Shown here: one piece after another, positions 22,277 through 32,519 of the stretch
Numbering within the stretch: position 1 is the first letter of the stretch
Layout of the letters: each line of letters starts with the position of its first letter
Assembly: GCF_004664715.2 (NCBI RefSeq)
Contig: NC_051079.1
Span: forward strand, 54,750,503-54,814,502
Reading direction: 5' to 3'
DNA: 64,000 bases
Source of the DNA: Peromyscus leucopus
Lineage: Eukaryota > Chordata > Mammalia > Rodentia > Cricetidae
Made by a program: the position numbers and the translations under genes
The notes under the pieces: model-generated
Database searches by the model: none
Told to the model about the DNA's origin: nothing
The model's input: the letters and a program-made list of their open reading frames with translations, nothing else

Positions 22277-22424
22277 GTTTTTCAAGACAGGATTTCTCTG
22301 TGTAGCCCTGGCTGTCCTGGCACTTGCTTTGTAGACCAGGCTGGCCTTGAACTCACAGAAATCTGCCTGCCTCTGCCTTCCAACTTCTGGGATTAAAGGC
22401 GTGTGCCACTACAGCCTGGCTAGT
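22241..22424 (-). repeat. B1 SINE, antisense, with long T run
   Basis: A T run at about 22246-22274, then tttttcaagacaggatttctc to ggcgtgtgccactacagcc. Confidence 0.93.
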
Positions 22425-22559
22425 TTTAAAACCATAACAAAGAAATGGAGATAACATAGGACACAGAAATTCACAACTTAGACCATGGACTTCTGCCAGA
22501 CATGCTCAATTGTAAAAGCTTGCCATGTCAAGGTTAGCATGTAGAGATCAGGAAGGAGC

Positions 22560-22790
22560 TCAGTGGCCTTTGGTGGGGTCTAATGGGTATAGCCACTCTG
22601 GAAAACCACGAGACATGGCCCACAACAGTCGAATACATACCCCTGCACTGTGACACAGAATTCCTCTCCAAAGACGCACCTACAAATGTACACATCTTGG
22701 AATCAAAATTCATGTGCAAAGTCCTGGAAGCAGCATGGTATGCAATAGCCAAAGTCTACCACAGCGTCTTAGGATTTTTACTGATGAAAT
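22560..22790 (+). mobile_element. Old L1-like fragment
   Basis: tatagccactctggaaaacc, gacacagaattcctctcc and atgcaatagccaaagtc follow the order of the last part of ORF2 in ancient L1 elements. Heavily diverged. Confidence 0.5.
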
Positions 22791-23565
22791 GAAACACCAA
22801 GATCAAAACATAATTTGGGGAGGAAAGGGTTTATTTGGCTTACACTTCCATATTGCTGTTCATTATTAAAGGAAGTCAGGACAGGAACTCAAACAGACCA
22901 GGATCCTAGATGCAGAGGCCATGGAGAAGTGGTTCTTTCTTTTTTTTTTAATTTTTATTTTTTTTAATTTATTTTTAAAATTACACTCATGATATTTATT
23001 ACTTACACTCATGATATTAATCACATTTGTGGTATTTATAGATTACATTCGCAGTATTCATTCAAATATATATATATATATATATATTAATTTTAAATGT
23101 CAAATGTCATTTCTTGAAAGGGGTAGGAGGTCTTAAATACAGGCTTACAGCACAATGGGAGGACCCCGGAGGGCAGAAGTTTGCTACTGATGTTTTACAA
23201 TCTTGCATCTAAGCTGTTAACGCCCATTATGCAGGATACACAGACAAGGAACTTCCCTTAAGCATTCAGGAGGGTGGAACCTGGCAGGGAATTAGCATAG
23301 GGAGGATATCAAGGTCAAGGTCCCCAAGTGAGAAGTGGTTCTTACTGGCTGACTCCCCATGGCTTGCTCAGCCTGCTTTCTTCTAGAACCCAGGACCACC
23401 ACCCAGGGATGGCACCGCCCACCACGGACTGGGCCCTCCCCCAATGATCACTAATTGAGAAAAAGCCTTACAGCTGGATCTCAAGGAGGCATTTCTTCAG
23501 CCAAGGCTCCTTCCTCTCTGATGACTCTAGCTTGTGTCAAGTTGACACACACAACCAGCCAGTGC
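22791..23565 (+). mobile_element. MaLR-like repeat, interrupted by a retroposon
   Basis: The host repeat runs ggggaggaaagggtttatttgg to gtcaagttgacacac at its 3' end. An insertion occupies 22938-23329. Removing it rejoins the repeat at gagaagtggttctt. Confidence 0.65.
22924..23343 (-). mobile_element. Unidentified poly(A) retroposon, antisense, with perfect 14-bp target duplication
   Basis: gagaagtggttctt is present at 22924-22937 and 23330-23343. The 392-base insert starts (on +) with a T-rich run, so its RNA was on the - strand and polyadenylated. Next to the tail it has an A/T-rich zone with three diverged copies of a catgatatt-type unit and an (AT)n. The rest has the look of an LTR-derived transcript (a ctcctacccctttcaag-like stretch on the - strand). 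I do not recognise the family. Confidence 0.75.
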
Positions 23566-23824
23566 AGTAAGTAGGTAAAGAGTGCTTACACAGTGGAGTA
23601 CAATACAGTCAGGAAGATTAATGAAACTATAGCTATCGAAAGTGTATCACTGAGTCTCATTAAGTGAATCAAAGACGCCGAATTTTTTAAGAAGAATTAA
23701 TATCAATTGTTTCTATAGTCAAGGTCCATAGAAAGGATAGAAACCCCTCCTGGTATCCCAGTGCAGAGTGTAATATGAGCAATCGTTAAGTAGACATATC
23801 TTAACAAAATGACTTTAAATTTTT
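23566..23824. other. Intergenic DNA, possible L1 remnant
   Basis: acagtggagtacaatacagtcagg followed by gaaactatag resembles an old L1 end. Weak. Confidence 0.3.
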
Positions 23825-24027
23825 TTTTCAAGATTTATTTATTATGTATACAGCATGTATGACTGCAGGCCAGAAGAGGGCACCAGATTTCATTACATGG
23901 TTGTGAAATGTAATGGCTGTGAGCCACCATGTGGTTGCTGGGAATTGAACTCAGGACTTCTGGAAGAGCAGCCAGTGCTCTTAACCTCTGAGCCATCTCT
24001 CCAGCCCCAGCCATCTCTCCAGCCCTT
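23825..24027 (-). repeat. B2 SINE, antisense, with a duplicated head segment
   Basis: tttattatgtatacagcatg to ccatctctccagccc. The last 14 bases of the head are repeated once (ccatctctccagccc twice, near 23992 and 24010). It contains ccagaagagggc (23870-23881). Confidence 0.92.
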
Positions 24028-24224
24028 AAAAAAATTTTTTTAAAGATAGTACCTACAGGGTCCTGCTATACTGCCTCATGAGGAATGAAAGAAAACAGTT
24101 GGGATTACTAAAACGTCATGCAAGCGTGAAGACGAGGCCACGGTCTTGGTACACTGAGGCGGGTTCTGCTAGTTTTGGAAAAACCACCCAGGAAACTTCA
24201 ATTGTTGGGACAAGAAGAGGTTGC

Positions 24225-24236
24225 CCTGCAGGGGGC
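24225..24236 (+). promoter_or_regulatory. CTCF-like motif (11 of 12 core positions)
   Basis: cctgcagggggc, followed by ag, differs from CCASYAGRKGGC only at the third base. Confidence 0.5.
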
Positions 24237-24311
24237 AGCCGAATGCGTTGGGTGGAAAGGGGGAAGCTTGCCTTCTTCTGCGGCTTCTGGAACTGCTGTT
24301 CCCCACCATAG

Positions 24312-24323
24312 ACACCTGGTGGC
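24312..24323 (+). promoter_or_regulatory. CTCF-like motif (10 of 12 core positions)
   Basis: acacctggtggc, followed by gcc, in the same orientation as the motif at 24225 and 87 bases downstream of it. Confidence 0.35.
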
Positions 24324-25440
24324 GCCGAGGACGGGGAATGGGCTGGTGCATGCCGAGAAAGAAGTGTGTGTGTGGCGATAGCCTGATAGCTAGCGCAGGT
24401 TGTTTATGTGATGCTCAAATGAAAGCGGATGGCTGGTGTCACTGCGGGGATAAAGGATACGTGGGCAAAGGGCGAAGGGAGAGCCTGCGGCGGGAGCCAG
24501 GTGTCGGTGATCGCTTATGAGCGACGGCGGAGGATGTGCGAACGCAGCCTTGAGTTAACAGCTCGCCTTCTGGGGTCTGCTCTGCTGACTGACCCAGCTA
24601 GCACACAGGGACCCTTCACTAAGCATCGGGGGCAGGCCTTTCTGGTGCTCGTCCCAGATTATGTCCTCCCTCCCTCTCCTCCCTCCCGAGGCTTAGACAG
24701 AAGCCCCCCCCAGTGGACGTCGAACTAGTTCTACCAATAAGGCTTTGGCACAGGGTTCTCTCAGACCCCCCAAAGTAGCGTAGCTGGAGGCTGGCACCTG
24801 ATGGTATCGGTGAATATGTTATCTGATGGCGAGCTTCAGGCGGGAGTTAACTAGCCTTTCCCCCTCCCCACAAACCACCGCCACCAGATAACCAGGAACT
24901 TGGGAGAAAGAGCGCCCTTGGGGCTATTGCTTGGAGGGAGGCCGGAGGATGACGCAGGGCAGATCACCTGATTGTAAATCCAGCGGCTGAGATCTCTAGG
25001 AAAACCCTTGGTGGACACTGAAGTGGAGCCTGGAGCGGAGCTGCCAAGGCCCAGCACTCCGTGAGATCTTTGCCCTACTTGTCCTGACCTGATTGGCAGC
25101 CTATGTAGACCGGGCCATTCGGGGACCTGTTCGCTCAGTTTTCACGCTTGAACTTGAACACGCACTCATCACTCACCAAATGGCCCTTTCTAGAGCTCCT
25201 CAACGCTTCCGCCAGACTGTTTTAAACCGCTCCTGGAAGTTCCCAAACTGAAGCCCCGAGGTCTCCGCCACCCTCTCAGACCCGCCGGTCTCCCCCAGGC
25301 TCTGAGAAGCCGCTCCCACAAGGGGCGCGGGGCTCCAGACTGCAGCGGGCGCCTGCCCAGGACAGAGAGATGGCTCAACTGGTTTGTCACCAAGTCTGCT
25401 GACCAGAGTTCCATGTCCAGGACCTAAGTTATGGTTAAAA

Positions 25441-25834
25441 AAAAAACCTGACACCTAACATTTATTCTCTGACCTACCCCCCACCCCAAACATTCTAAAT
25501 GAATAATGCAGTAAAAATTATCATAGTATTTTTATTAATTCTTTGACAACTTCATACATGCATAAAATGTATTTTTATCAGATTCACCCCCTTATGGAAC
25601 TTTATAAATCCCTTAATTAACTATACGGAATATTAACTCCAATCAAAGGCCTATGACCCTATAACTATCAGAAGAAAATAAAGCACAAAACTTTCATAAC
25701 ACTGGATGCATCAATGATTTTTTTAAACATTCTTTTTTGTTTGTTTGTTTTGTTTTTTTATACTTTTTTTCATCAATGATTCTTCTAACACTAGTAACAG
25801 GAAACAAAAGAAACATGAGAATTTAAATATCTAG
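25441..25834. other. A/T-rich DNA, possibly old L1
   Basis: tcatacatgcataaaatg and tcagattcacccc recall antisense L1 UTR sequence such as that at 48240. No gene is seen. Confidence 0.3.
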
Positions 25835-25965
25835 AGCCAGGAAAATGGTTCGGTGAACGAAGGTACTTGGAACGCAAGCATGACACCTGAGTATAATCCT
25901 CAGGATCTGAATAAAGATGGAGGAAGAGTCTGCAAGGTTGCCCTGTGACCTCCAGTTTCATAAGT
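25835..25965 (+). repeat. B3-like SINE, diverged
   Basis: gagccaggaaaatggttcgg opening and gacctccag near its 3' end. Confidence 0.5.
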
Positions 25966-26639
25966 ACTGTGCCGTTTAGCCCAGTGTCAGTGTTGGACAC
26001 CTACTGGCATCCAGCTGGCGTCCCTTTTAGGGAAGTGTAAGGGAAGATGTAAGTCAGACCTTTGACCTTTGGTTATTGATGGTTCTGGGCGTTGACCCCA
26101 GGTCCTCATCTGTGCTAAGCAGATCAACTGTTGAGTGGCATCTCCAGGCCAGCCCTTGTTTTTAAACACACCCAGACTCAAGGCTCTGTGCTGCCGCGTT
26201 GGTGACATGGACAGCGCTATAGGATTTCCCAAAGGCATCGTCCAGCAGTTGGCAGCACACCGGTGACAAGGGATCTACACTATAAATACAGCCCTTTGGG
26301 TTCTCCCTTGTCTCAGAGTAGTTAGGAATCTTGTCACCCGACTTGCTTTGTGCCGGCTCTGGTTCTTGGTGCTATGCCTTGTCAGGAGGCCTGAGCTAGT
26401 GTCTGTCACATCTGCCTCTGTGCAGGTAACAGCTTAGTGAATGTGTCGTGAAGCCTCCTGCTCCGTGAGAGAGGTTGCGTCATGGTAGCTGGTGACATTA
26501 GATGGTACTTGTAGGTCACTGGGAAGATAGCAAAGTGACAGAAGAGAGGGAAGTGTCCATGACTGCATTGATTCATTTGGACTGTCTTTACAGAGGGGCA
26601 GGTCTTTGCGGAGGAGGGCTTAAGTAACAAACTGGTCAC
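25966..26639. other. Intergenic DNA, unassigned
   Basis: No exon or repeat family can be supported. Confidence 0.3.
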
Positions 26640-26750
26640 CTCGAGTTCTGAGGCCACCACACCTGGTTTATGTGGTGCTGGGGGCTGAATCTTCGGTTTT
26701 GTGCACACTAAGCCAACACTGCCATCTGAGTTACATCCCCAGCCCTGCAC
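26640..26750 (-). repeat. ID/B4-like SINE, antisense
   Basis: ggggctgaatcttcgg to tctgagttacatccccagccc. Confidence 0.6.
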
Positions 26751-27094
26751 ACACTTTTTAACTTTGAACATACCCCTCTTTGTTCACACATGTCTCATGG
26801 CAACAAATTACCCAACAAGTTACTTAAGCAGGGGTTTCCTCCTCAAATGGATGTAATAGTAGCAATCTAATGGGGTTTGGGGTTACTCTGTATATTTCCT
26901 GAGGTCATCGTAGGCAGGTGCTTTGGAGCCTCTTAGCTGCTGCCTCTGTGTGTTAATGTCTTTCTTTGTAGTGTTTTATGCAGTAACTGATCCATCGGCC
27001 AGTCAGTCGTCTCCTTAGGTCTTTAGTCCCGTGTGGAGCTGACAGTGTGCCGTGGTGCATGCTGGACATGCTGCTCTCTGTTTATGACAGACAC
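26751..27094. other. Intergenic DNA, unassigned
   Basis: Nothing recognisable on either strand. Confidence 0.3.
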
Positions 27095-27240
27095 ATAATC
27101 AACAGGGCCTGTAGCTCCAGTTCCAGGGGGCTCTGACGCCCTCTTCTGGCCTCATTGAGCACTGCATGTGTGTGATAGATACAAGAGCGGACGGAACACC
27201 CATACACTTAAAATAAAAGTAATTAAATCTTTTTAAAATT
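27095..27240 (+). repeat. B2/B3 SINE 3' half
   Basis: ctgtagctccagttccagggg, then gacgccctcttctggcctc, and an A/T-rich end. The complement of ccagaagagggc is at 27138-27149. Confidence 0.78.
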
Positions 27241-27242
27241 TT

Positions 27243-27375
27243 AGCCTGATGATGGTGGTACACACCTTTAATCTCAGCATTCGGGAGGCAGAAGCAAGCA
27301 GATCTCTGCAAGTTTGAAGGTAGCCTGGTCTACAGAGGTCACACGGTGAAACCCTGTTTCAAAAAACAAACAAAA
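27243..27375 (+). repeat. B1 SINE
   Basis: cctgatgatggtggtacac head, gtgaaaccctgtttcaaa tail. Confidence 0.9.
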
Positions 27376-27394
27376 AACTAAAAAATATGTTTCA

Positions 27395-27515
27395 CTTGAC
27401 TTTTTAAAATTCATTTAGATCAGATTGGACTTGAACTCACAGAAATCTACTTGTCTCTTGCCTCTGCCTTATGACTGTTGGGACTGAAGACATGCACCAC
27501 CATACCCACCTTGAT
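27395..27515 (-). repeat. B1 SINE, antisense, diverged
   Basis: cttgaactcacagaaatc and catgcaccaccatac. Confidence 0.75.
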
Positions 27516-27534
27516 TACGTTCCTTAACTTTAAA

Positions 27535-27600
27535 TGCAAGGCTGGAGATGTAGCCCAGAGAAAGAGTGCTCACCTAGCATGGAAGGGAACTCTAGTAGTG
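27535..27600 (+). repeat. ID-like SINE fragment
   Basis: ggctggagatgtagcccag and gtgctcacctagcatgg. Confidence 0.5.
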
Positions 27601-27720
27601 CAAAAGGGCTAGGATTTCAGCGCTGGTCTGTCTGTAAGAAGCTTCAGTGTGCTGGCTTCTACCAACTGCGCACAGATAACTCCTTCCCTAGGAGCTGTGC
27701 GCAGTATGAGTTTTTCTTCC

Positions 27721-27724
<4 letters not shown>

Positions 27725-27752
<28 letters not shown>

Positions 27753-27902
27753 GGTTTTTCGAGACAGGGTTTCTCTTGTGTAGCTTTGCGCCTTTCCTGG
27801 GACTCACTTGGTAGCCCAGGCTGGCCTCGAACTCACAGAGATCCACCTGGCTCTGCCTCCCGAGTGCTGGGATTAAAGGCGTGCGCCACCACCGCCCGGC
27901 TT
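27725..27902 (-). repeat. B1 SINE, antisense, nearly full length
   Basis: A T run, tttttcgagacagggtttctc, and gtgcgccaccaccgcccgg. Little divergence. The short sequence cttccgtatttttt occurs on both sides (27717-27730 and 27900-27913), consistent with a target duplication. Confidence 0.95.
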
Positions 27903-28374
27903 CCGTATTTTTTTTTTAAGGCAGAACTTGCAGGAGGGCAGTGCCTGACACAGGCTTGCTCTACCACTGAGCTGCATCCACCAGAAAGTGAGGTTCCTGC
28001 CCCCTGCCTTTGAATATAGGATTCTGCCTTATTCTTGTACTCTGTTGCCTCTCACGGACATGATGGAGCCCACCCCCAGCGACACACTTCCTTCTAATCC
28101 TTCTCAAATAGCGCCACTCTCTGGTGAGTTAGCATTCAAATACAAGATCCTATGGGGGGGGGCGGTTTTATTCAAACCACCGCAGATGCACGCCCACACC
28201 TTGGGGCTGCCTTGTCCAATCTTGTTAAAGTCAAGGGCTCAGTCAGATGTCTGCAGAGCAGACCAGGCCCTCTTCCTCTCAGATGCTAATTGCTTTGAAG
28301 CACTTTTGTGTGGACCCACACAAACTTTCCAGGGCTAATGAAGATCATTTCCTCCTCTTCCCCCTCCCCCTCTT
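27903..28374. other. Intergenic DNA with old repeat traces
   Basis: gctctaccactgagctgcatcc (27959-27980) is an antisense ID-like end. The part about 28078-28200 (cacacttccttctaatcc to ttcaaaccacc) resembles the 3' part of the MaLR-type repeat. Confidence 0.45.
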
Positions 28375-28525
28375 CTTCGGTTTTTTTCGAGACAGAGTTT
28401 CTCTTTGTAACTGGCTGTCCCCGCAACCTGCTTTGTAGACCAGGCTGGCTTCAAACTCACAGAGATCCTCCTATCTCTGCCTCCCAAGTGCTGGGATTAA
28501 AGGCATGCACCACCACTACCCGGCT
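28375..28525 (-). repeat. B1 SINE, antisense
   Basis: ttttttcgagacagag to catgcaccaccactacccgg. Confidence 0.93.
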
Positions 28526-28599
28526 CATTTTCTATTTTCTCCTCTTACCTGTAGAAAAATATACCCAAATTGAATAGAGTCCCGTAACAGTCTTTTTGC

Positions 28600-28607
28600 T
28601 GTTGTTG

Positions 28608-28648
<41 letters not shown>
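28600..28648 (+). repeat. (GTT)n followed by poly(A)
   Basis: Four GTT units and about 33 A's. Confidence 0.9.
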
Positions 28649-28650
<2 letters not shown>

Positions 28651-28779
28651 TTCATGCATACAAATGGAACATAATCTTTCAGTTAAAAAAAATTAAAAGA
28701 AAAAAATCAGATAAGTATTGCCCAAGAGCAATCTAGTTTTAAAATGCAGACATACCGAAGAATTTGTGAGTACACTGGT

Positions 28780-29195
28780 TGGAAACCAGCGGCTTCAGCA
28801 ACTCAGCTCCAGCCGTGACGTCATCACCAGCCGCCAAATGTAGCATGTCTACCCTTGAAAAGGTTCCTGCCTTCGCAGACCGCTCTCCCTCCGTCTGTCT
28901 GTCTCAGTCTCTCTCTTGTCCCGGCTCCGAGACAGCCTCTCGCTCCCCGCCCCCCATAAATCTCTGAGCTATTCCTTGGCTCCGATCTGCCAAGGTACCC
29001 TGTCGCCTAAACCCTAACATTCCATCCCTGTTCATTCTCATCCCTGACGCCAGTCTTTCCCATGTGGGCAGAAATCGGAGGGTTCTCTAGAGTTCGAGAA
29101 CACGGAAAAACCACCCGGACTCTATCAAGATTTTAATCAGCCCTTGGTTGGATTTGGGACTGCTGCCCCTGGCTGGAGCCAAGTGTGGGGGCAAG
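28780..29195 (+). mobile_element. Possible ERV LTR end with a Lys-type primer-binding-site remnant
   Basis: The block holds a perfect CRE (TGACGTCA, 28816-28823), a C/T-rich stretch and a cataaa near 28955. Near 29174-29192 lies tggagccaagtgtgggggc, which resembles the tRNA-Lys primer binding site that follows class II 5' LTRs. No retroviral reading frame follows. The reading as an LTR is inferred. Confidence 0.35.
28816..28823. promoter_or_regulatory. Consensus cAMP response element
   Basis: A perfect palindromic TGACGTCA, the binding site of CREB/ATF factors, possibly in an LTR U3 region. Confidence 0.5.
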
Positions 29196-29389
29196 TGTTA
29201 AAAGCAAAAGTCACAATTCATCGCTGGGGACGCGCACTTCTGCAGACGCAATTCCTGGGGACATGCACCCTGGCTCTTTTGCATTCCTGGAATTCCTGAA
29301 CGTTCTAACTGACTCAAGTTGCTGACCAGCCAGTCTCAGACCTCTAGAATGCTTGCTTTAGTCAAAAATGGAGTCACTGTAGCTGCTAC

Positions 29390-29820
29390 TATATATTATA
29401 TTAAAAGGGGATTTATTAGAGCGGCTTACAGGCTGTGGTCCAGCTAGTCCAACAATGGCTGTCTACCAACAACGGAAGGTCCAAGAAACCAGTTGTTCAG
29501 TCCACAGAACTAGATGTCTTAGCTGTTCTTCAGTATATGTTAACATCCCAAAGAAGTAGGCTCTAATACCAGGAAAGGAATGCTTCAGCAGTGGGATAGA
29601 TGAGCTTACCAGCAAGAGTGAGGGCAAGCAGGCAAACAACAAAAACTTCCTTCTTCCCTGTCCTTTTGTGAGGCTGCCACCAGAAGGTGTAGCCCCAATT
29701 TAGGGTGGGTCTTCCGACCTCAAACATCCAATCAAGAAAATTCCTCACAGTCACGCCCAGCTGCTTAAGTTTTGGTTGATTGCAGATGTGGTCAAGTTGA
29801 CAACCAGGATTAACCCACCA
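29390..29820 (+). mobile_element. MaLR/ERVL-like LTR repeat
   Basis: ggggatttattagagcggcttac to gtggtcaagttgacaacc. This is a common muroid repeat layout. Its 3' end shares gtcaagttgaca with the element at 22791-23565. Confidence 0.55.
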
Positions 29821-30037
29821 TCTTACCTACCCTGCAAGGATGGGGCTGGCATTGGTTGGAGGAAAAACTCAAAGCAAAACCGTGCCCTATAGTATAATGT
29901 TGATAAAGAAAATAAAACAATTTGACTAAGATAAGAGGCTGTGTGGGAAAGTAGATGGGAGCTCTCTGAACCTTCCTCTTCAGTTTGCTGTAAACCTGAA
30001 GCTGCTCTTTAAAAAACAACAACAACAACAAAATATG
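29821..30037. other. Intergenic DNA, unassigned
   Basis: Ends in an AAC-rich run at 30013-30032. No exon is seen. Confidence 0.3.
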
Positions 30038-30250
30038 GGCTGGAGAGATGGCTCAGAGGTTAAGAGCAGATGTACCTTTACAAGAAAAAAAAAAATAGTG
30101 CTGGGCGGCAGTGGTGCACACCTTTAATCCCTGCACTCAGGAACAGAGCCAGACAGATCTCTGAGAGTTCGAGGCCAGCCTGGTCTACAGAGCAAGATCC
30201 AGGATAGACATCAAAACCACACAGAGAAATCCTCTCTCAAAAAATCTAAT
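30038..30250 (+). repeat. Truncated B2 head followed by B1 SINE
   Basis: The B2 head (gggctggagagatggctcag, about 30038-30066) stops after about 30 bases. An A run and then a full B1 (30101-30245) follow. Confidence 0.85.
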
Positions 30251-30284
30251 AATAATAATAACAATAACAACAATAATAAAGTAA

Positions 30285-30365
30285 TTTTAAAAAAACAGTG
30301 GGAAAGCATCTGCCTTGCACACATGGGATCCTGGCTTTGGTTCCCAGCACCACAGGAAATTAAAA
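30285..30365 (+). repeat. ID-like SINE
   Basis: gggaaagcatctgccttgc and ggttcccagcaccacagg. Confidence 0.6.
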
Positions 30366-30399
30366 CATATCTTATAGTAAAGACAAACTAGGCTCATTC

Positions 30400-30890
30400 C
30401 TATTCATGATTAAACCTCTGTTTCTCCAGGATTGGGCTATGCCCACCTGTAACCTTAACTACAAATGGTCCTGCACTGACTGTGCCAAGAATGGCAATCA
30501 TGTCTTCGTTTCAAAAGCTAACAACTGTCTTGCAAACCTACTTTTGTTTCCAAAGGGTTGTTATGACTATGAGTTCTTATGCCCACCTTGCAACCATGTC
30601 TTTGTTTCAGAAGGTCATTGGGACTAACGTGTTATGATGTTCTGCTTCTGTAACCCTGCCTCTTTTGCCCCCAAATCCCCCATCTGGAGACCCCTTAACC
30701 CCTGAGCTATAAAAGCCTTGTTTTCCTCACATCCAGTGCTGACCTCTCAAAGTCCGCCTTAGGGGGAGGCAGTCTGTGTACACGAATTTTAAAAAAGCCC
30801 GCTTTAATCAATTGCTTGCTTTCATTAATTTGGCCATGATGATTTGGGTCAGTGGTCTTTCTCCACCCATCTTTGGGGTTAACAGAGGAA
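30400..30890 (+). mobile_element. Solo-LTR-like repeat (gammaretroviral style)
   Basis: The order fits U3-R-U5. Two diverged direct repeats with atgtctt[ct]gtttca lie near 30500 and 30597. A TATA box gagctataaaagcc is near 30703, and a U5-like ttggggttaaca lies near 30873. Flanking duplications could not be identified, so the edges are approximate. Confidence 0.55.
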
Positions 30891-31210
30891 GATGTACTGA
30901 TACAGTCCATCCTCTCCTCCAGTGGACCAGAGTCAGGAGAGGTAGCCACAGGGCCACCATGACGCCAGAGAGGCTGAAGACAATGTGCCCTTACAAGAGG
31001 TGAAGGGTGATTGAACTGCAGGATAACTTTTCTGGAAATATTTAGGTCTTGGGAGTCTGTTTATGATACCATGGAAGCAAGCTTCTGGTTTCCTTTAACA
31101 GGATACCAACATGAGAAGGGTGCACAGCAATATGGAACATCCCACCCAAGGAGTGTGGCAGGTATCCCAGGCACTTGAAGGGTGGGTCAAGGGACCAGAT
31201 TCACAAAGAT
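30891..31210. other. Unassigned DNA between LTR and MITE
   Basis: No repeat family or exon is recognised. It may be part of the host repeat whose 3' end is at 31430-31580. Confidence 0.25.
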
Positions 31211-31420
31211 CAGTGGTTCTCAACCTTCCTAATGCTGCAACCCTTTAGTACAATTCCTCATGTTGTGGCGACCCCCAACTACAAAATTATTTCCGTTACA
31301 ACTTCATAACTGTAATTTTGCTACTGTCATGAATCATAACGTATATATCTGTTTTCCAACGGTCTTAGGTGACCTCCATGAAAGGGCCATTCATCGAGAC
31401 TCATAGGTCGATAACTACTG
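31211..31420 (-). mobile_element. Non-autonomous hAT transposon (URR1/SPIN-like MITE)
   Basis: It starts cagtggttctcaaccttcct and ends with the diverged inverted repeat ggtcgataactactg. Internal parts (tgcaaccctttagtac, tgttgtggcgaccccc, cataactgtaattttgctac) match the short hAT family widespread in rodents. The 3' flank ctctagag fits the hAT target type with central TA. The 5' flank has diverged and shows no duplicate. Confidence 0.75.
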
Positions 31421-31429
31421 CTCTAGAGA

Positions 31430-31585
31430 ACCTTGACTAATACACACATCCATCATCAATCAAGAAAACACCTCACAGATTTGCCTGCAGGCCAATCACA
31501 TTGGGGGCATTTTCCAACTGAGGTTCTATCCTACTGGAAGACTCTAGGTATGTCAAGCTGACAAAAAAAACTAACCAGCCTACCA
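31430..31585 (+). mobile_element. 3' end of a MaLR-like repeat
   Basis: atcaagaaaacacctcacag, ggccaatcacattggggg, then tatgtcaagctgac. The hAT element above may have inserted into this repeat. Confidence 0.55.
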
Positions 31586-32519
31586 GGGTAGCTTGAATCT
31601 GTGTTCCTGTGTCAAGTCATTCATATTTAGCCAGAATTAACTGCTTTCTATTTTTTCTTTAAAACAGAGTCCTTGCGTTCTATTAACAAGATTGAGTTGT
31701 CTGAGAGCAAACAGTTTGTTTTCATTCTACCAGGAGGAAGGCAGGCAAGAAAGTGAACTTCAGCTTTGGGAAATAGAGCTACATGTCATACAGCATGGAG
31801 TGCAGAATGCAATATGCTGTGAGAGCGTTGTTAATTTCCATTAACGTTATCACGAACAATTCCAGGTGTACAGGACTGAAAATTGCAGAGGAATAAGGCC
31901 TTGTAGTTCACTTTAATAGAATGCAGTAGTGACAATAATTGAAGGGCCATTTCAGAGTATCCAGGATCTACAAACTTAGGAGACAGAGGAGTGACTACAG
32001 AGCAAAGCAAACACACAAGACAAGTCCAGGAAAGGTCTGCACTGAGTTCTCAGGGAGAATCTGGAACAACGTTACACTCAGCAGGAAGGAGGCTGAAAGC
32101 TGTGTTAACCCCTCTTCCACAAGGGGGGAAAGTGCTAAGGGAAATTTTCCCAGAAGAAGATAAATATCTCTAGTTTTCTAGTGGAGATAAGTGAGAAAAG
32201 GGCTAACCATCGGGAGAATTCTTTAACAAATGACTCTTCTAGAGGAGAGATGCAAAGGGACTCCAAGAACTGTTCCTGTTGCAGATCCGCACACAGTGTG
32301 AGTGGTATGCTCCTACACAGCATTTCTTGGCAACCGTCTGACTTAATTTAGTAAAACCTCAGGAGCCGATTAGTTCAAATGACCAAGTGACTTGGGGCTC
32401 TTGGGCCAGGTGATGGTAGGCAGGGGTCTGGCTCTCCATTGCAAGACTTGTCAGGGGGAAAGAATTCCTTATAACCTGTCATGTGGGTGCCCAGGGCACA
32501 CCGTCTTGATTCCATATGT
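31586..32519. other. Intergenic DNA, mostly unique
   Basis: SINE-free for about 900 bases. No exon is recognised on either strand. Confidence 0.35.

Larger units (their letters stand above)
24060..25440. promoter_or_regulatory. CpG-containing, SINE-poor block of unknown role
   Basis: About 1.4 kb with more CpG than its neighbours and no recognisable SINE. It holds CTCF-like motifs at 24225 and 24312 and a reverse CCAAT (gattgg) near 25090. It may be a weak CpG island, an insulator, or the promoter of an unannotated non-coding RNA. No exon with coding support is seen on either strand. Confidence 0.4.

Noticed and set aside
27534..28013. 159-codon open frame with a Phe-rich run
   Set aside because: It reads through an antisense B1 (27725-27902) and its T run.
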